Part shown: positions 24,769-36,095 of the stretch, in pieces
Numbering within the stretch: the first letter of the stretch is position 1
Layout: each line of letters opens with the position of its first letter
Source of the DNA: Ophiocordyceps camponoti-saundersi (nom. inval.)
Lineage: Eukaryota > Ascomycota > Sordariomycetes > Hypocreales > Ophiocordycipitaceae
DNA: 64,000 nucleotides
Assembly: GCA_003339415.1 (NCBI GenBank)
Contig: PDHQ01000002.1
Coordinates: 620,545 to 684,544 of the forward strand
Reading direction: 5' to 3'
Program-made: the position numbers and the translations under genes
The notes under the pieces: generated by a model
What the model saw: the letters and a program-made list of their open reading frames with translations, nothing else
Databases searched by the model: none
What the model was told of the DNA's origin: nothing

Positions 24769-27700
24769 ATGGAGAACGAGCCGGCAGACGAGGGCCGCTC
24801 GTCCAGGCGAGGCCGCTTCATGGATAAGCTCTTCGGCAGCGGCAGGGAGAGAAAGGCTTCGGAAGCGACGCCAGAGTCGCAGGCAGCCTTGGATGCCTTC
24901 CTGCACAGCACTGCCGACAGACTAGACGTGACCAACGCCCTGCCAGTGCCCCCGCCTCCACCCAAGCTGGCCCAGCTCGACACCTCCATCTCTCGCTATC
25001 CTCAGGCCCTGGCCGTCAATCAACAGGCACAATCGAATCGGCCTCTGGCCCCGGGGAAGCACGAGGCTGGCCTTCCTCCGAGAAAAAGCTCCCGCCCCAA
25101 TAAAAAGGGCTTGATCGTCCGCTTCGCAGAGTCCTACCCGGAGGTTATAGGAGAAGGCGGCGATGAATGCGAACTGCCCGTCTCCGATTTGAGGAGAAAC
25201 AAGGTCAAGAGGCGACCTCTCCCGGCATCGTCTATCGGAGCCGCCCCCGACGCCGGGTCGAGATCCGCCAGCACCGATGCCGATGCCGACTTCCAGCCGA
25301 AGCCGCTGGCCCGAACCCAGACTGGCTACTCGTCCATCTATGAACCCGAAGACGACTCTGCTCGGAATCCTAATCCTCAGAATCCTAATCCTAGTAGAGA
25401 CGCCGGGTATCTGAACGCCACGCCTAGGCGTGATGAAAACCGAAAGTCCTTGATCGAGGTGCAACAGGCCCAGATGCGAGAGGCTGAGGGCACCGCCTTT
25501 GCTCAAGCTGCCCGTACCGCCCATCCGACCTCAGAATACAGCCGACGTCCCGACGAAGACGCATCCGATGCCCCGCCGCTGAGAATTTCAACATCATCCG
25601 ATACTGTGCCTCGCCGAGGGCCCATCGAGTACAGCCCGGCCGCGTCGATAAACTCCAACGCTTCCAGCGCGTACCACCAGTCCAACCCTTCGCAGGGCAG
25701 TCTGGCCGCCCCGCCGCCGCCCTCGAGCTCGTCGCATAACGGGGCCTCCCCATTCAGCACTCCACTGGCTGCGCGCATGGCGTCTGTGAAACTGCGAGAC
25801 AGCGCGCAAGGCGACGAGTCGCTCAGCAAGTTTGCCGCCAGGACGAAGCATCTTTTTGAACTATTTCGGCTGCACGCAGAGACTGTCGGGCCGCTGCGGA
25901 ACCGCACATTTCGAGAGTGCGGACGTGCCGGCTTGTGGTGGTTCCTCAAGGGGAGGATGGGCTTGGAGCTGGCGATCCGAGGTCGCCCAACGTCGCCCGA
26001 GGCGCAAATGCACAACGAGATCGACCGCCAACAGGCATACTCTAACCTGGCCAAGGCGTACTGGCTCTGCGAAGAGGCGATACCCGAAATCGCAGTCTCT
26101 CTGCGACAGCAACCGGACGGTGAGACGGCTGCTGTTGTCGCGAGCCTGATTTCTGCTCTGAAGAAGCTTTCGCAGTCTATGCAGAGGAATGGCCTCTTGC
26201 CGCCCGAGGAACCGTTTCTTCCGCAGACCATCGACAAGTCTATATGGCTCGATTACCCGGCCCTGAGCCAGGACATGGTGGCCCTGCTCTCCGGCAATTG
26301 GAGCTCCGGACTGACGGCGATGCAGCGACCGGTGTCGTCGACGCAGCTCCTCGACGTCTTGCCGCTGGGCGACACGTCGGAAAACTTCAACTATGGGCGC
26401 TTTATGGCGGATGCGTTCCTGATGGAGCAGGGGAGAGAAGCGCAGAAACTTTGTCTGCCCTGCATCCTCTCCGTCGTCCGCCCGCAGAAGCAGAGGGGCC
26501 TGGTTTTCATGCTGGCGAGCCAGAACGGCAACGTCCAGCTGGCGGTGCAAGACGACGGCGCAGGACCGACGTGGGAGCACGTCCGATGGAGGAACGACGC
26601 CTGCGCTCTGGACGTGCGGTTACCCCGAGGCTTCCTGCTCTCGGTGCAGTTCAGTCAGCCCGACTTCATGACAGTTAGGAACATGTACGATTTCGGGGCC
26701 AAGGTGCAGGCGATGCTCCACCCCTTGAGCGACGAAAAGACCGTCTTCCGGAATACGCTACGTTCATTCCAATACCTCGAGTCGGAGCCGCCGAGCCGGG
26801 CGTTCCCCAAGGAGCCGATAGGCCGATGCGAAGTGGCGCTGATGGAAAAGACGTACAAGGAAAACGGGCCGGCCGGTCGGCGTTGCTGGCATTGCGGCTT
26901 CCGCATCGCCGTCAACACGGGCCCGTTGACGAGGTCGGTCAACGGCGTGCAGCACAACTTTCCACCGGCGCTGCCGGTGCAGTTTGGCTTCTTCCGGGCC
27001 GAGGGGAACGCGCCGGCGCTCTCGGTCAAGTACGAGAGCGGGCGACACAGCGGGCGGATGGTGTTTGTGTTCAACGACGAAAAGGAGAGGGTGACGTTTC
27101 ATTCCCTGCTTGCCGGCACGGCGCTGAACCACGACGAGAAGGTGACGGCGGACGTGGCGCTGAAGACGTTTGCGGTTTCGGAAAGCGTAAGGGAGCCGCT
27201 CGGAGTGGCGCCTTTCAGCCGATTGGCTTGGCGGGCGGCGCGGGTCATCAACGCAGAGTCGGGCGGCGGAGGCGGAGAGCAGCCGGCGACGGTGCTCTCG
27301 GATAAGCTCAAGGTGGTGCTCGAGTATCAAGACGGAATGGTGACGGACAGAATCAACTTGGCGCCCGGCGAGCTTCGGATGCGTCTCGAAGTGTCCAACG
27401 CCAAGGTGCTGCGAGTGATGCGGCAGCAGCAAAGGGACATGACGGTGTCGGTGTCGGAGACGCAGGCGTCCAAGGAACTCCCCCGAAGTTTGACGGAGGC
27501 GCAGCAGCTCCTCATGAGCAAGCAGACGATCCGCAGTTACGAGTTCAACCAGCTGAAGGACCTGCACGAGTTTCAGGCGGCCGTGACGGGGTTCGAGGTC
27601 ATGTTCGACGGGCTGGCTGCGACATTCGCCATCTCGCGGCGGCGGATGGTGGTGCCGATCCACAAGAAGTGGGAGGCCGGCTTCACGCGGATCCAGGTGG

Positions 27701-28129
27701 TCAGGCTGGAGGACAGACAGGTGCAGCTGGTGGCCTTTTTTGAGGACTTTCACCACGGGCACTGCATCAATTTTGTACTCAAGGGCACGGACGTGTACGA
27801 GAGCTTCCACCGAAGCGGACGGTCAGGCATCAAGTTTGTCGACGCCAAGTTTCCGCTTCCGCGCTTGCCGGCGGACAAGGACGGCGACTTTGACGATGTG
27901 GCGTTTGTGTGTCTGGACCTGCCAGACCTGCCGGGGGAGCACGACGACATCACCATTATGTTTGAGAGGGAGACTGGTAAGTACATGCCTACCAGGGGGG
28001 AAGGAGGGAAGAGAAGAAGTGCGTGTGAGAGACGACTGCTGACGTTTTTCCACAGACCGAGACCGACTGTGCGAGTGCCTACCTGCGCCGGTAAAGGGGT
28101 CCTCGAGGATATCGTCACGGGTTAAGTGA
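24769..28129 (+). CDS. Large conserved fungal protein of unknown function
   Basis: Exons are 24769-27976 and 28056-28129. A 79-bp intron near the end replaces the read-through tail with DRDRLCECLPAPVKGSS and a stop, giving 1,093 aa. Residues 1-350 are disordered, Ser/Pro/Arg-rich and start with a basic MDKLFGSGRERK segment. From about residue 350 a globular region begins (LSKFAARTKHLFELFRLHAE), followed by a helical part with the conserved FRECGRAGLWWFLKGRMGLE. The last 500 residues look beta-rich, with repeated PH-like strands (for example VQLVAFFEDFHHGHCINFVL near 985). I recall this architecture as a conserved uncharacterised protein of filamentous ascomycetes. No catalytic motif or membrane segment is visible. 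A role as a scaffold or signalling adaptor would be speculation. Confidence 0.8.
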
Positions 28130-28383
28130 GTTGGATGGAGGGCGATGGGAGGGACGAGTCTGGCCTGGCGATTGGGTTGTGAATGCATACATGGAGACAC
28201 CTGCACACCTACGAGGCTACGGGTACACACTCACAAACATGAAAGCTGCCTACATATACATCATATACCTATCTGTCGGCTTTATACCTAGGTATTACTT
28301 GCTGAACTACGGACGAAGGGTTTGGATGGCATGTTCGGACGAATGCCGCCGTCCGTCGTGGTTTCGTTTACACACATGCATAC

Positions 28384-28414
<31 letters not shown>

Positions 28415-28472
28415 TGTATTTATACCTATATATGTATATACATACATATATATATTTATACACAGGTAGTGA

Positions 28473-28504
<32 letters not shown>

Positions 28505-29023
28505 GGAGTGTGTGAGTGAGTGACTGGGTGAGTGTGTGAGTGAGAGTTGAGTGAGGGTGAGAGACTGAGACAGAGACAAAGAGATCAACTATGCCAGGTG
28601 ATGAGATACGAATACGGTGGCGTTACTAAGAATAATTCCGGCTGCCTCTTTACCCACTTCTTCCCACCTTGTTCAGTAGTAGCTAAGCCGGTAGATCAAT
28701 AACCGCCCAAGGTCAAGCCAGTCGCCACCGTCTTTGAGCAGAAGCTACCTCTACGCACATATCCTTCCCCCAAAGCCCAACGTCGAGAGAACAGCCAAGG
28801 AAACTGCAGCAAAGATCAACACATACCTATATAAATAGGTGGGAAAGAAAAGGTTCACAGGAAAAGCATCGGTCACGCGCGCGACCACCGCTCGGGTCAG
28901 CCCTTCTTTCGTCATGGGCCTCAGCGGGCTGGTTTCGGTGCCCGGGCGTCGCAGGGCCTCGACTACAGGTGGGTTCAAACCCCTCGATTCGTCACCCGCC
29001 TCTCTCTCTGTGCCTCCGTCCCA

Positions 29024-29073
<50 letters not shown>

Positions 29074-29363
29074 GGTCTCTCATTCCTCTCCCGTCCCTGC
29101 CTTATAGACGTCGTCGTCGTCGTCTGTGATTCCCCTCTTCCCCTTCCCTCACCTTCATCAAGCCTCTCTTCCCCCACCCTCATCCTACCTACCTACTATC
29201 CCACCAGGCCCGCCCCCGTCCATGCATCGTCGCCGCCGCTGCCCCGCCCTTCCCGCTCGACCCGCCATCCTCCGAACAGCCGGCTTCCGCTAGACCATGT
29301 CCGCCGCCGACTGAAAAAGAGCTCTCCCTCCCTTTTCCTTTTTCCCGCCTCATCAGACACAAA
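28130..29363. other. Microsatellite-rich gene-free stretch
   Basis: 1.2 kb with CA repeats (28386-28402), GA repeats (28471-28499) and a long CT repeat (29027-29070). The last part is the pyrimidine-rich promoter and leader of the OSBP gene. No gene is seen. Confidence 0.6.
29027..29070. repeat. (CT)n microsatellite
   Basis: A perfect CT dinucleotide run of about 22 units, upstream of the oxysterol-binding protein gene. Confidence 0.9.
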
Positions 29364-31229
29364 ATGTTGACCGGCTGGTTCTCACACCCTCCAGGAAGCA
29401 GCTCTCGCTCCTCCGTCGACGAGGGCCGTGACTTCGATGACGACACTCAGGTCATGGAGCCCGACCAGGGCAATGGTGAGTCGCTGCGCGCGCGCCGTTA
29501 GCCACATGCTGACGGTCGAGGTAGTTCTCTCCCACATCATCTCTCAGCTGCGGCCCGGCGCCGACCTCAGTCGCGTCGTGCTACCTACCTTCATCCTCGA
29601 GCCTCGGAGCATGCTCGAAAGAATAACCAAGTGCGCACCTCCGAAAGCCCCCCTTGCTTTGGTTACTTACCGCTAATCCTCGTTCAAAGCTTCATGTGCC
29701 ACCCCGAGATGCTCCTTCACATCCCCTCCATCGACGATCCCGTTGAGCGCTTTGTTTCCGTCGTCAAGTTTTACCTCAGCGGCTGGCATATTCGCCCGGC
29801 GTACGTCAAACCTTCTCCCCTGCCCCTCTCTCCCCCACACCCCTACTGATTTCGATCTCTACAGGGGAGTCAAGAAACCGCTTAATCCCATCCTTGGCGA
29901 GATCTTTACCTGCTACTGGGACTTGGGCGACAATGAACGAGCCTATTACGTGTCCGAGCAAACGTCGCACCACCCTCCCAAGTCCAGCTACTTCTACATG
30001 GCGCCTGGCTATCACATTCGCATCGACGGCACACTTAAACCCCGGAGCAAGTTTCTCGGAAACTCAGCCGCTAGCCTCATGGAGGGGGTTGCTTTCCTGA
30101 CACTGCTTAACCGGGGCGCCGATCCGGCCAAGGGGGAGCGATAGTTGGTTGCCCCCATGTTCTTGCCGCTTGACTCCTGTCGCTGACCGCCTTCGTCCAG
30201 CTTCCTCACCCAGCCAAACATGTATGCGCGCGGCATTCTGTTTGGCAAGATGAAGTACGAGCTTGGCGACCAGAGCTTCGTTCGCTGCCCGGAGCTCGAC
30301 CTCGTTGCCGATATTGACTTCAAGACCAAGGGCTGGGTCGGTGGCACATACAATGCCATCGGGGGCGCCATCAAGAGGGAGAGTACCGGCGAGGTGCTCT
30401 ACGAGCTCTCGGGCTTGTGGAGCGAGGAGATGTTCATCAAGAACGTAGCGGCAAGTCTAGACCTGTTCTTTTCTTGTTCCTTGTTTTTTCCTTTTTCTCC
30501 CCGTCTTCCCAGTCTTCCTCCACTAACCTAAGCGGACTAAACAGACGGGCCAAAAGGAAATGTTCTTCGACGCGCTCAAGTCGAAACCTAGCCCGCCTCG
30601 GGTCCGGCCCATCGCCGAACAAGACGATCGCGAATCGCAAAGGCTCTGGGAGAAGACGGCCAGGGCAGTCAAGGAGCGAAACCACGAGCTGGCGACGGAC
30701 GAGAAGACCAAGATCGAAGATAGACAGCGCGAAGAGGCGGCCCAACGGATGCACGACGAAGTCGAGTGGCGGCCGCGGCTGTTTCGAAGGGTCCGCGGAG
30801 GCCCCGGCGGAACTGAACAGGGTGAGGAAGACCTCGAGTGGATTATCCGTTCGAACATGTAAGAGCCCCAAATTCCGGGCCTACGGTAGCCTTTTACTGA
30901 CTCTATGACGCAGAGATCCTACGGCTGCTCCAGACGTCCAGACGGAGCAGATCCTATCGATATATCCCATAGTAGAGGGACAGCAAATGAACACCGAAAA
31001 CGCTATACCGTCGCGAAAGGCTGCCGACGAGGCGCCGCCCCCGAACGGAGAGACGCAGGAGACACTCATAGACGTGGATGTCACCCCCTCGTCGCCCCAG
31101 TCAGCGAGGCCGGCAGACCCGATCCAGCGCGCTCTGGCATCGACCGGCAAGCGCGCCGAGGGCCCTCTCCTCGACTTTTCGCAGGATTTGAAGGCAGGGC
31201 TGCCGCACTCGGGTCCCCGTACGGCCTAG
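29364..31229 (+). CDS. kes1: Oxysterol-binding protein, KES1/OSH4 type
   Basis: A cytosolic and Golgi-associated lipid-transfer protein that exchanges sterol for phosphatidylinositol 4-phosphate. Seven exons: 29364-29475, 29525-29630, 29690-29800, 29865-30143, 30201-30450, 30545-30858, 30914-31229, giving 495 aa. All junctions restore conserved family text (QGN|VLSHIISQLRPG, ERIT|NFMCHPEM, WHIRP|AGVKKPLNP, GER|YFLTQPNMYARG, IRSN|IDPTAAP). The family signature EQTSHHPP is at residues 141-148. There is no PH, ankyrin or FFAT part, so it belongs to the short OSH class. The fifth intron (30451-30544) appears to use a GC donor (GCAAGT). The C-terminal tail after residue 400 is longer than in yeast Kes1 and is Pro/Ser/Asp-rich. 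Confidence 0.95.
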
Positions 31230-31808
31230 GAGCCTGCCGGTCTCCAAGGCTTGGGAAGATCTTCGTCGAGGACATGAGCGCAGAGGAGCTCGCATGAGGC
31301 AGTGCCTCTTGGCCGCCTCTGATATGACGAGGGCTCTGTGACGGGCCGCTTCTGTAATCACGCGAAATGGTGCATACTGGGTGCGATAGGGTCGGGACAC
31401 TGGATGAAGGGGCCGAGACATTGGGGCGCCCCCTTTGGTCTCTCACGAGTTTCTTTTCTGTCTTTTCTCCACCTTTATCTTCTTGACGTCCCTCACGTTC
31501 GTTCCCCTTTTTTTTTTTCACAAGCCTCTGCTTCAACTTGCACGACTGGAGGAACCGGTGGTTGGATGGATGTATGTAGTCAACTTCGCCATAGATGGCA
31601 AATGATTTGTCGATGGGTGGCGGCTTTACTTGATCGACGAGTCCTAAATAAGGAAAAACACGGATGATGCGCTGCATGAACCTATGATGGCCACCATGTA
31701 AACTACTCCGACCGCCCATGCCAGAGCTACCAAGTGCCTCAGCTTTGCTGTTCAGAGTGTAGGGCGATGCCAGAGTCCCAACGTAGGGAAGAGAAAGATG
31801 AGACGAAA
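31230..31808. other. Intergenic region between convergent genes
   Basis: 579 bases between the OSBP stop and the U2AF35 stop. Both 3' untranslated regions are expected here. No gene is seen. Confidence 0.6.
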
Positions 31809-32618
31809 TCATCTCCGTCTCGTCGGATCGGGCGTGGGCGACCGGCTGACGCTCCTCTCGTCGCGGCCGCGGAGCTTGAGCCACTTCTTGGTGCTGAGCA
31901 TGAGATCCTTCTCGAGCTCCTCGTTGGGGTCCTTGCGGTGGATGAAGTTGCAGAAGCCGCCGCGGACGCAGCCGTCGCCCGAGTTGAGACGACAGCAGGC
32001 CTCGCGGAAGTCGGTGACGGGGCTGAGCTCGCAGTAGATGGGGCGGCCTGCGTACCACCTGCTGTTGAGGGCGTCGCAGGCTTGTTGGGCTGATTCTTCG
32101 TATTTGAAGCGTGCGTAGACGTTTCCGATGAGGTCTGTTATTGAGCCGTGAAAAATGTTAATAGGAAAATGGTGGTTCTTTGGAGGAAAAAAGATAGAGA
32201 GAGAAGGGAAGGGGGAAGACTGACGATCGTTGTTGTTGTCGCAGACGACTAGCTCCTCTAGCTCGCCGTACTTGCAGAGCTCGGACCAGATATCTTCGTA
32301 AAAGGCGTCGAAGTGGTTCTGTAGCTGTGAGGCATTCATGCGGTTCTTGGGATCGAAGGATGGGTTTTGGTATAGGTTTGGCATTAGGATTGTTTGGCTG
32401 TAGGATGGCTTGACGTGTTTGCGCGAGCAGCGGTCTCCGTGACGGCAGGCGCCGATTTTCTGTGGAGTGAGGATGTGAGCGAGGTTTTTGGAAGGGAGGT
32501 TGAGAGGATTGGGTGAGGGGAGGGAAAGGAAAGGGAAGGGGGAAATACTTACGAAGTAGAATGAGCAGTTTACTTTGTCTAGCTCGGTGCCGAAGATTGA
32601 GGCGAGGAAGTTGGCCAT
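31809..32618 (-). CDS. u2af1: U2AF small subunit (U2AF35/Uaf2) splicing factor
   Basis: It recognises the 3' splice-site AG as a partner of U2AF65 in the nucleus. Exons (minus strand) are 32618-32553, 32459-32225 and 32134-31809, giving 208 aa, close to the fission yeast length. The order is classical: CCCH zinc finger 1 (NCSFYF|KIGACRHGDRCSRKH, split by intron 1), then the UHM-type RRM with LYQNP, FYEDIWSELCKYGELEELVVC and LIGNVYARFKYEE, then zinc finger 2 (CRLNSGDGCVRGGFCNFIH) and a short Arg/Ser tail. The RRM contains the conserved acidic and aromatic UHM features. Introns of 93 and 90 bp are both multiples of three and stop-free. An E-box lies about 215 bases upstream. Confidence 0.96.
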   Translation of the reverse strand: MANFLASIFGTELDKVNCSFYFVSISPFPFLSLPSPNPLNLPSKNLAHILTPQKIGACRHGDRCSRKHVKPSYSQTILMPNLYQNPSFDPKNRMNASQLQNHFDAFYEDIWSELCKYGELEELVVCDNNNDRQSSPFPSLSIFFPPKNHHFPINIFHGSITDLIGNVYARFKYEESAQQACDALNSRWYAGRPIYCELSPVTDFREACCRLNSGDGCVRGGFCNFIHRKDPNEELEKDLMLSTKKWLKLRGRDERSVSRSPTPDPTRRR

Positions 32619-34007
32619 GGTTTTTTTTCGGTTGGATGTGTGAGTGTGAGTCTTATGGGATGAAGGGGGTTGTGCTTGTTCTTTGATGACTGGTGGGTTT
32701 CGGCGGTGGAGTTGGGGTTGTGAGGTGAGGTGAGGTGAAGTGATGTTAGGTGATGAGGCTGCGAGATGGCACGAAGAATAGAGAGAGGCTGATAGGCTCC
32801 AGGTAGCCTTGCGCCACGCTGATGAGTCAAGATCACGTGAGAGTGGCTTTGCCATTTCCCCGGGTCTATACGTACAAGCCACAGGCTAAGCTACGGGCTA
32901 CGGGCTACGTGCGTGCTGCGGGGGGGCGGTTGACCGCACTGACTTACTGACCGTTTTACATACAGCATGTGCTTGCTTACCTGAACGTTACGAACCATCA
33001 GCAGCAGCTTACCTAGTAGCAGCGGCTCCAAAAGCTGCTACGGCCAGCTGAAGAGGCTTTTCAGCTCCGAGGCTGCGGCAGTGCTGCACTCTTCCGCCCC
33101 TACCTACGTCGTCCATACATACCTACCTACATACAACTCATGCAACACATGTGTGCTTGCGCGTATGTATGTCGTATGTAATTGTACATACAAACCAAGC
33201 AGTGAATCGACTATCGAACGACAATGATGCAGCCTGGAAAACAACCTTAAAAAGAGAGAGGGAGGCAAGTCGTTGTGCCACCTAGCGGATCCCGGCGGCC
33301 GTTGGGGAAAAAAAAAAAGCTTCTTTCACCTGTGACCGAGACGAGACGAGACAGGCTTACCTTACCTTACCTAGCTAACCTGCCAGCTACCTACCGACCT
33401 AGGTAATAACCTATCTGTCGTCACGGGCTGTGGTGCTGCTTCTGCTGCTGCTGCTGGTGGTGGTTGGGGCGATACAACGGTGACGGTGCAGGCTAGGGTC
33501 AAGACACGCACTTCTCTCGACCGGGATCCGTGCGGCTTCCATGCGCCCTTGCTTTGTCCTGCCCACGTTGCCGCCGGACCAAAGGACCACCAAGAAAGCG
33601 GCCGGAGTCGGCCTCCGCAACGCACCCACATAAACGCTCCTCTCTCTTTTGCGTGTGTGTGTTTTCTTTTCTCCCTGCTCTCCCTTGCGTCTAAGATTCT
33701 TCTTCTTCTTCTACTTCGTCTTCTTCTACTTCATCTTCTCTACCTCCGTCTTCCCTCTTCGTCCGTTTCTTTTACTCAGTCGTTCCTCTGGCTTGTTCCT
33801 CTCTTCTTTTTTTCCTTTAATAGCGTTCTCCCCTCTCCCCTGTTTCCCAACCGCCTCCACCCAACCCACCCCCTTGCCTTGGATGAGACGGCTGAGAAGG
33901 GGGTAGGTACCTATTCAAACCTCCAACAGATAGCTCGGCGACATTCGACAGAATTGCCATGCTCCCCCATCTCTCAGTCGGCCCTCTGCAAGATTGACAA
34001 GTTCCTC
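32619..34007. other. Divergent intergenic region (U2AF35 - / ELMO +)
   Basis: 1.39 kb between divergent starts. It contains CAGCAG and TACCTACC repeats, and T/C-rich sequence from 33650 to 33850 that is probably the ELMO gene leader. An open frame in phase with the ELMO protein extends upstream, but it reads Ser/Phe/Leu low-complexity sequence and I treat it as untranslated. Confidence 0.55.
32834..32839. promoter_or_regulatory. CACGTG E-box upstream of U2AF35
   Basis: The core lies in GATCACGTGAGA, close to the site seen in the Oct1/MICOS promoter. Function is inferred from the motif only. Confidence 0.35.
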
Positions 34008-36095
34008 ATGGATCAAGGCGACATCCCGGATCTCCTTTCGCGCCTGTCCAGCGACCAAGATGCCGTTCGCAAAATGGCCGTCTTTAAGCTGCAGAACTCT
34101 ATCAATGACCCTGCTTTCGCCGACGTCTTCATATCTGCCGGGGGCCTCGTCTTACTGCGTCGCCTCATCATGACGTCGGGCGGTAACACGTTGGCTTATT
34201 CCCTGCAGAGCCTGACTCGCCTGCTCGAGGTCGACATGGGATGGGACATGTTTCAGGGTCCCTTGGCGACAGATCTTGTCGAGAGGGCGGTTGAGCTCAT
34301 CGTTACGAACCCGTTGGTTAATATCCTCAGGGGCGCAATGGCGATACTCGTCGCCCTCGTCGGCCACTCCGAGTCTGGCGCTTCGGCTAGCTTCGGCTTT
34401 CGCGCCCTCAAGCCCGCCGTCGCAGTCCATCCGCGCTTCTTCGAGCTCGTCGTCCAGCAGTTGCAGAGCGCCGATCACGCCCTTTGCGCCAATGCGCTGA
34501 TGCTCATCAACGCCCTGATGCGCGACGCCCTCGCCACCGTCACCCCATCGGCCGAGGCCGGCGCCGAGGATTGGACCAAGCTCTTCCGCCGCCTCCAGGA
34601 CCTGGGCCTCGTTCAGACCGTCTACAAGCTGATGCAGAGCTCGGCCCTGCACGACCTGGCGCTCCCTCTTCTCGAGTTTCAGTCGCTCACCAGGGCTCTT
34701 ACCAGCCGTTGGCGTCGACTGCCCGTCGACCTGGAACGGCCCGAACATAGGAGGTCACTCAAGAGCATCCATCTGGCGAGCGTCGCGCCGGGTCAGCAGC
34801 AGCAGCAGCAGCAACAAGAGTCGGACGCGGCCGCAGCTACCAAGGATAGCCGCCGACACAATCCCGACAAATGGAGGAGGCTGGGCTTCGAGACGGAGAA
34901 CCCGGCGCGTGACTTTGAGTCGACGGGCTACCTCGGCTTGATGGACCTGACCGACTACGCCCGCAAGCACGGTGACGCCTTTCAGAAGCTTCTGCTCGAA
35001 CAGGCCGTCCGGCCGGCGGAGGAGCGCTGCCCGCTGGCCCGAGCTAGCATGTGCGTCACGGCGATGCTGTGCCGGCATTTCGACGTCGACAAGGCCGATC
35101 CGGGCGACAAGGGAGCCCGAGCAGCGGCGACGGATTCCAAGAACCAGGAGGAACTCTTGCGCCCGCCGTTACTGCAGTGGTCGCGATTGCACGTCGTCGG
35201 CTTGCAGAGCTTTCTACGCATATGGAAGGCGACGGGCGCGCAGCAGGACGATCTGGACAAGGTGGCCGAGCTGGTGCGGATCCTGCTGGAGCAAGTCGTC
35301 GGGCGCGCAGGCCGGACGCGGAGTATCCTCGAGATCGAAGACGAGATGCTCGAGTACGACCTGGACCGGCTGCGGGAGGCGCAGATGGGGCTCCTCGAGA
35401 TGGCGTTTGAGGGCGCATGGGGCCAGCATCTTCACCGGGTGCGTGAGGTGCTGCGACGCGAGGCGCTCCAGTTTGTCAAGGAGCAGAGGGTGCGATGCTT
35501 GCTGGAGGGATCCTGGTTCGCCGTTCGTGAGCAAGGCGGGACCGACAGTAGCAGTTCCACACCGTCGGACGCGCGGGGTTGGCGGTTCGCCCGGCTATCG
35601 CACAACCGGCGATACCTCCACTATGGCGACTTCGAGGCACAGACGCCGGCGCACGAAGCACCCGGACTGGACGGTCTGATGGAGCGGCTGGACCTGGGCA
35701 CCATAAGCTCAGTCGTATCCAACGTGACGATGAGCATGACGAGCGAGGACGGCAAGAGCACGGTGAGCAGCAGAAGCACGGCGGCGGCGGCGGCGCAAAA
35801 GGGCAAGGCGGCGGCGACGACCAAGATCACCATCTACGGCGAGCAGACGACGTTGACGTTGTGGCCCGAGAGCCAGAGCCTGGCGTCGGAGTGGTTGGAC
35901 GGGTTGCTGCTCCTGCTCAACCAAGCGCCGATAACAGCGGAGACGACGAAGCTGGTTGACCTGGTCAGCGACTACGGGCTCAGGATGAGGCTGCTCAACG
36001 TGAGGATGGACACGGCCTTTGCCGGACCGCCGGCGGGGGCGGGCGTGGTGCCGAGCAGGGAAGGGCTGGACGATGATTACTTTTTCGAGGTGTAG
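34008..36095 (+). CDS. ELMO/CED-12 family protein (Lmo1-like Rac-GEF partner)
   Basis: ELMO proteins act with DOCK-type exchange factors (Dck1-Lmo1 in yeast) to activate Rac/Rho5 GTPases. A single exon of 695 aa is called from MDQGDIPDLLSRLSSDQDAV. The N-terminal half (residues 1-240) is an armadillo-like helical repeat region. The ELMO domain spans about residues 300-450, beginning ESTGYLGLMDLTDYAR and containing CPLARASMCVTAMLCRHFDVD. A PH-like domain follows from about 520 (WRFARLSHNRRYLHYGDFE) to 650 (LWPESQSLASEWLDGLLLLL). A run of eight Gln lies just before the ELMO domain. Near the C-terminus there is only a modest Pro-rich segment. The Met at 34008 is chosen because conserved sequence begins there. 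Confidence 0.9.
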   Translation: MDQGDIPDLLSRLSSDQDAVRKMAVFKLQNSINDPAFADVFISAGGLVLLRRLIMTSGGNTLAYSLQSLTRLLEVDMGWDMFQGPLATDLVERAVELIVTNPLVNILRGAMAILVALVGHSESGASASFGFRALKPAVAVHPRFFELVVQQLQSADHALCANALMLINALMRDALATVTPSAEAGAEDWTKLFRRLQDLGLVQTVYKLMQSSALHDLALPLLEFQSLTRALTSRWRRLPVDLERPEHRRSLKSIHLASVAPGQQQQQQQQESDAAAATKDSRRHNPDKWRRLGFETENPARDFESTGYLGLMDLTDYARKHGDAFQKLLLEQAVRPAEERCPLARASMCVTAMLCRHFDVDKADPGDKGARAAATDSKNQEELLRPPLLQWSRLHVVGLQSFLRIWKATGAQQDDLDKVAELVRILLEQVVGRAGRTRSILEIEDEMLEYDLDRLREAQMGLLEMAFEGAWGQHLHRVREVLRREALQFVKEQRVRCLLEGSWFAVREQGGTDSSSSTPSDARGWRFARLSHNRRYLHYGDFEAQTPAHEAPGLDGLMERLDLGTISSVVSNVTMSMTSEDGKSTVSSRSTAAAAAQKGKAAATTKITIYGEQTTLTLWPESQSLASEWLDGLLLLLNQAPITAETTKLVDLVSDYGLRMRLLNVRMDTAFAGPPAGAGVVPSREGLDDDYFFEV

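Noticed and set aside
28971..28987. GGGTTCAAACCC, resembling a tRNA T-arm/B box
   Set aside because: There is no matching A box, acceptor stem or anticodon arm upstream at tRNA spacing.
33480..34007. 176-residue upstream extension of the ELMO protein
   Set aside because: It is Phe/Leu/Ser-rich translation of a pyrimidine tract with no family similarity. The conserved protein starts at 34008.
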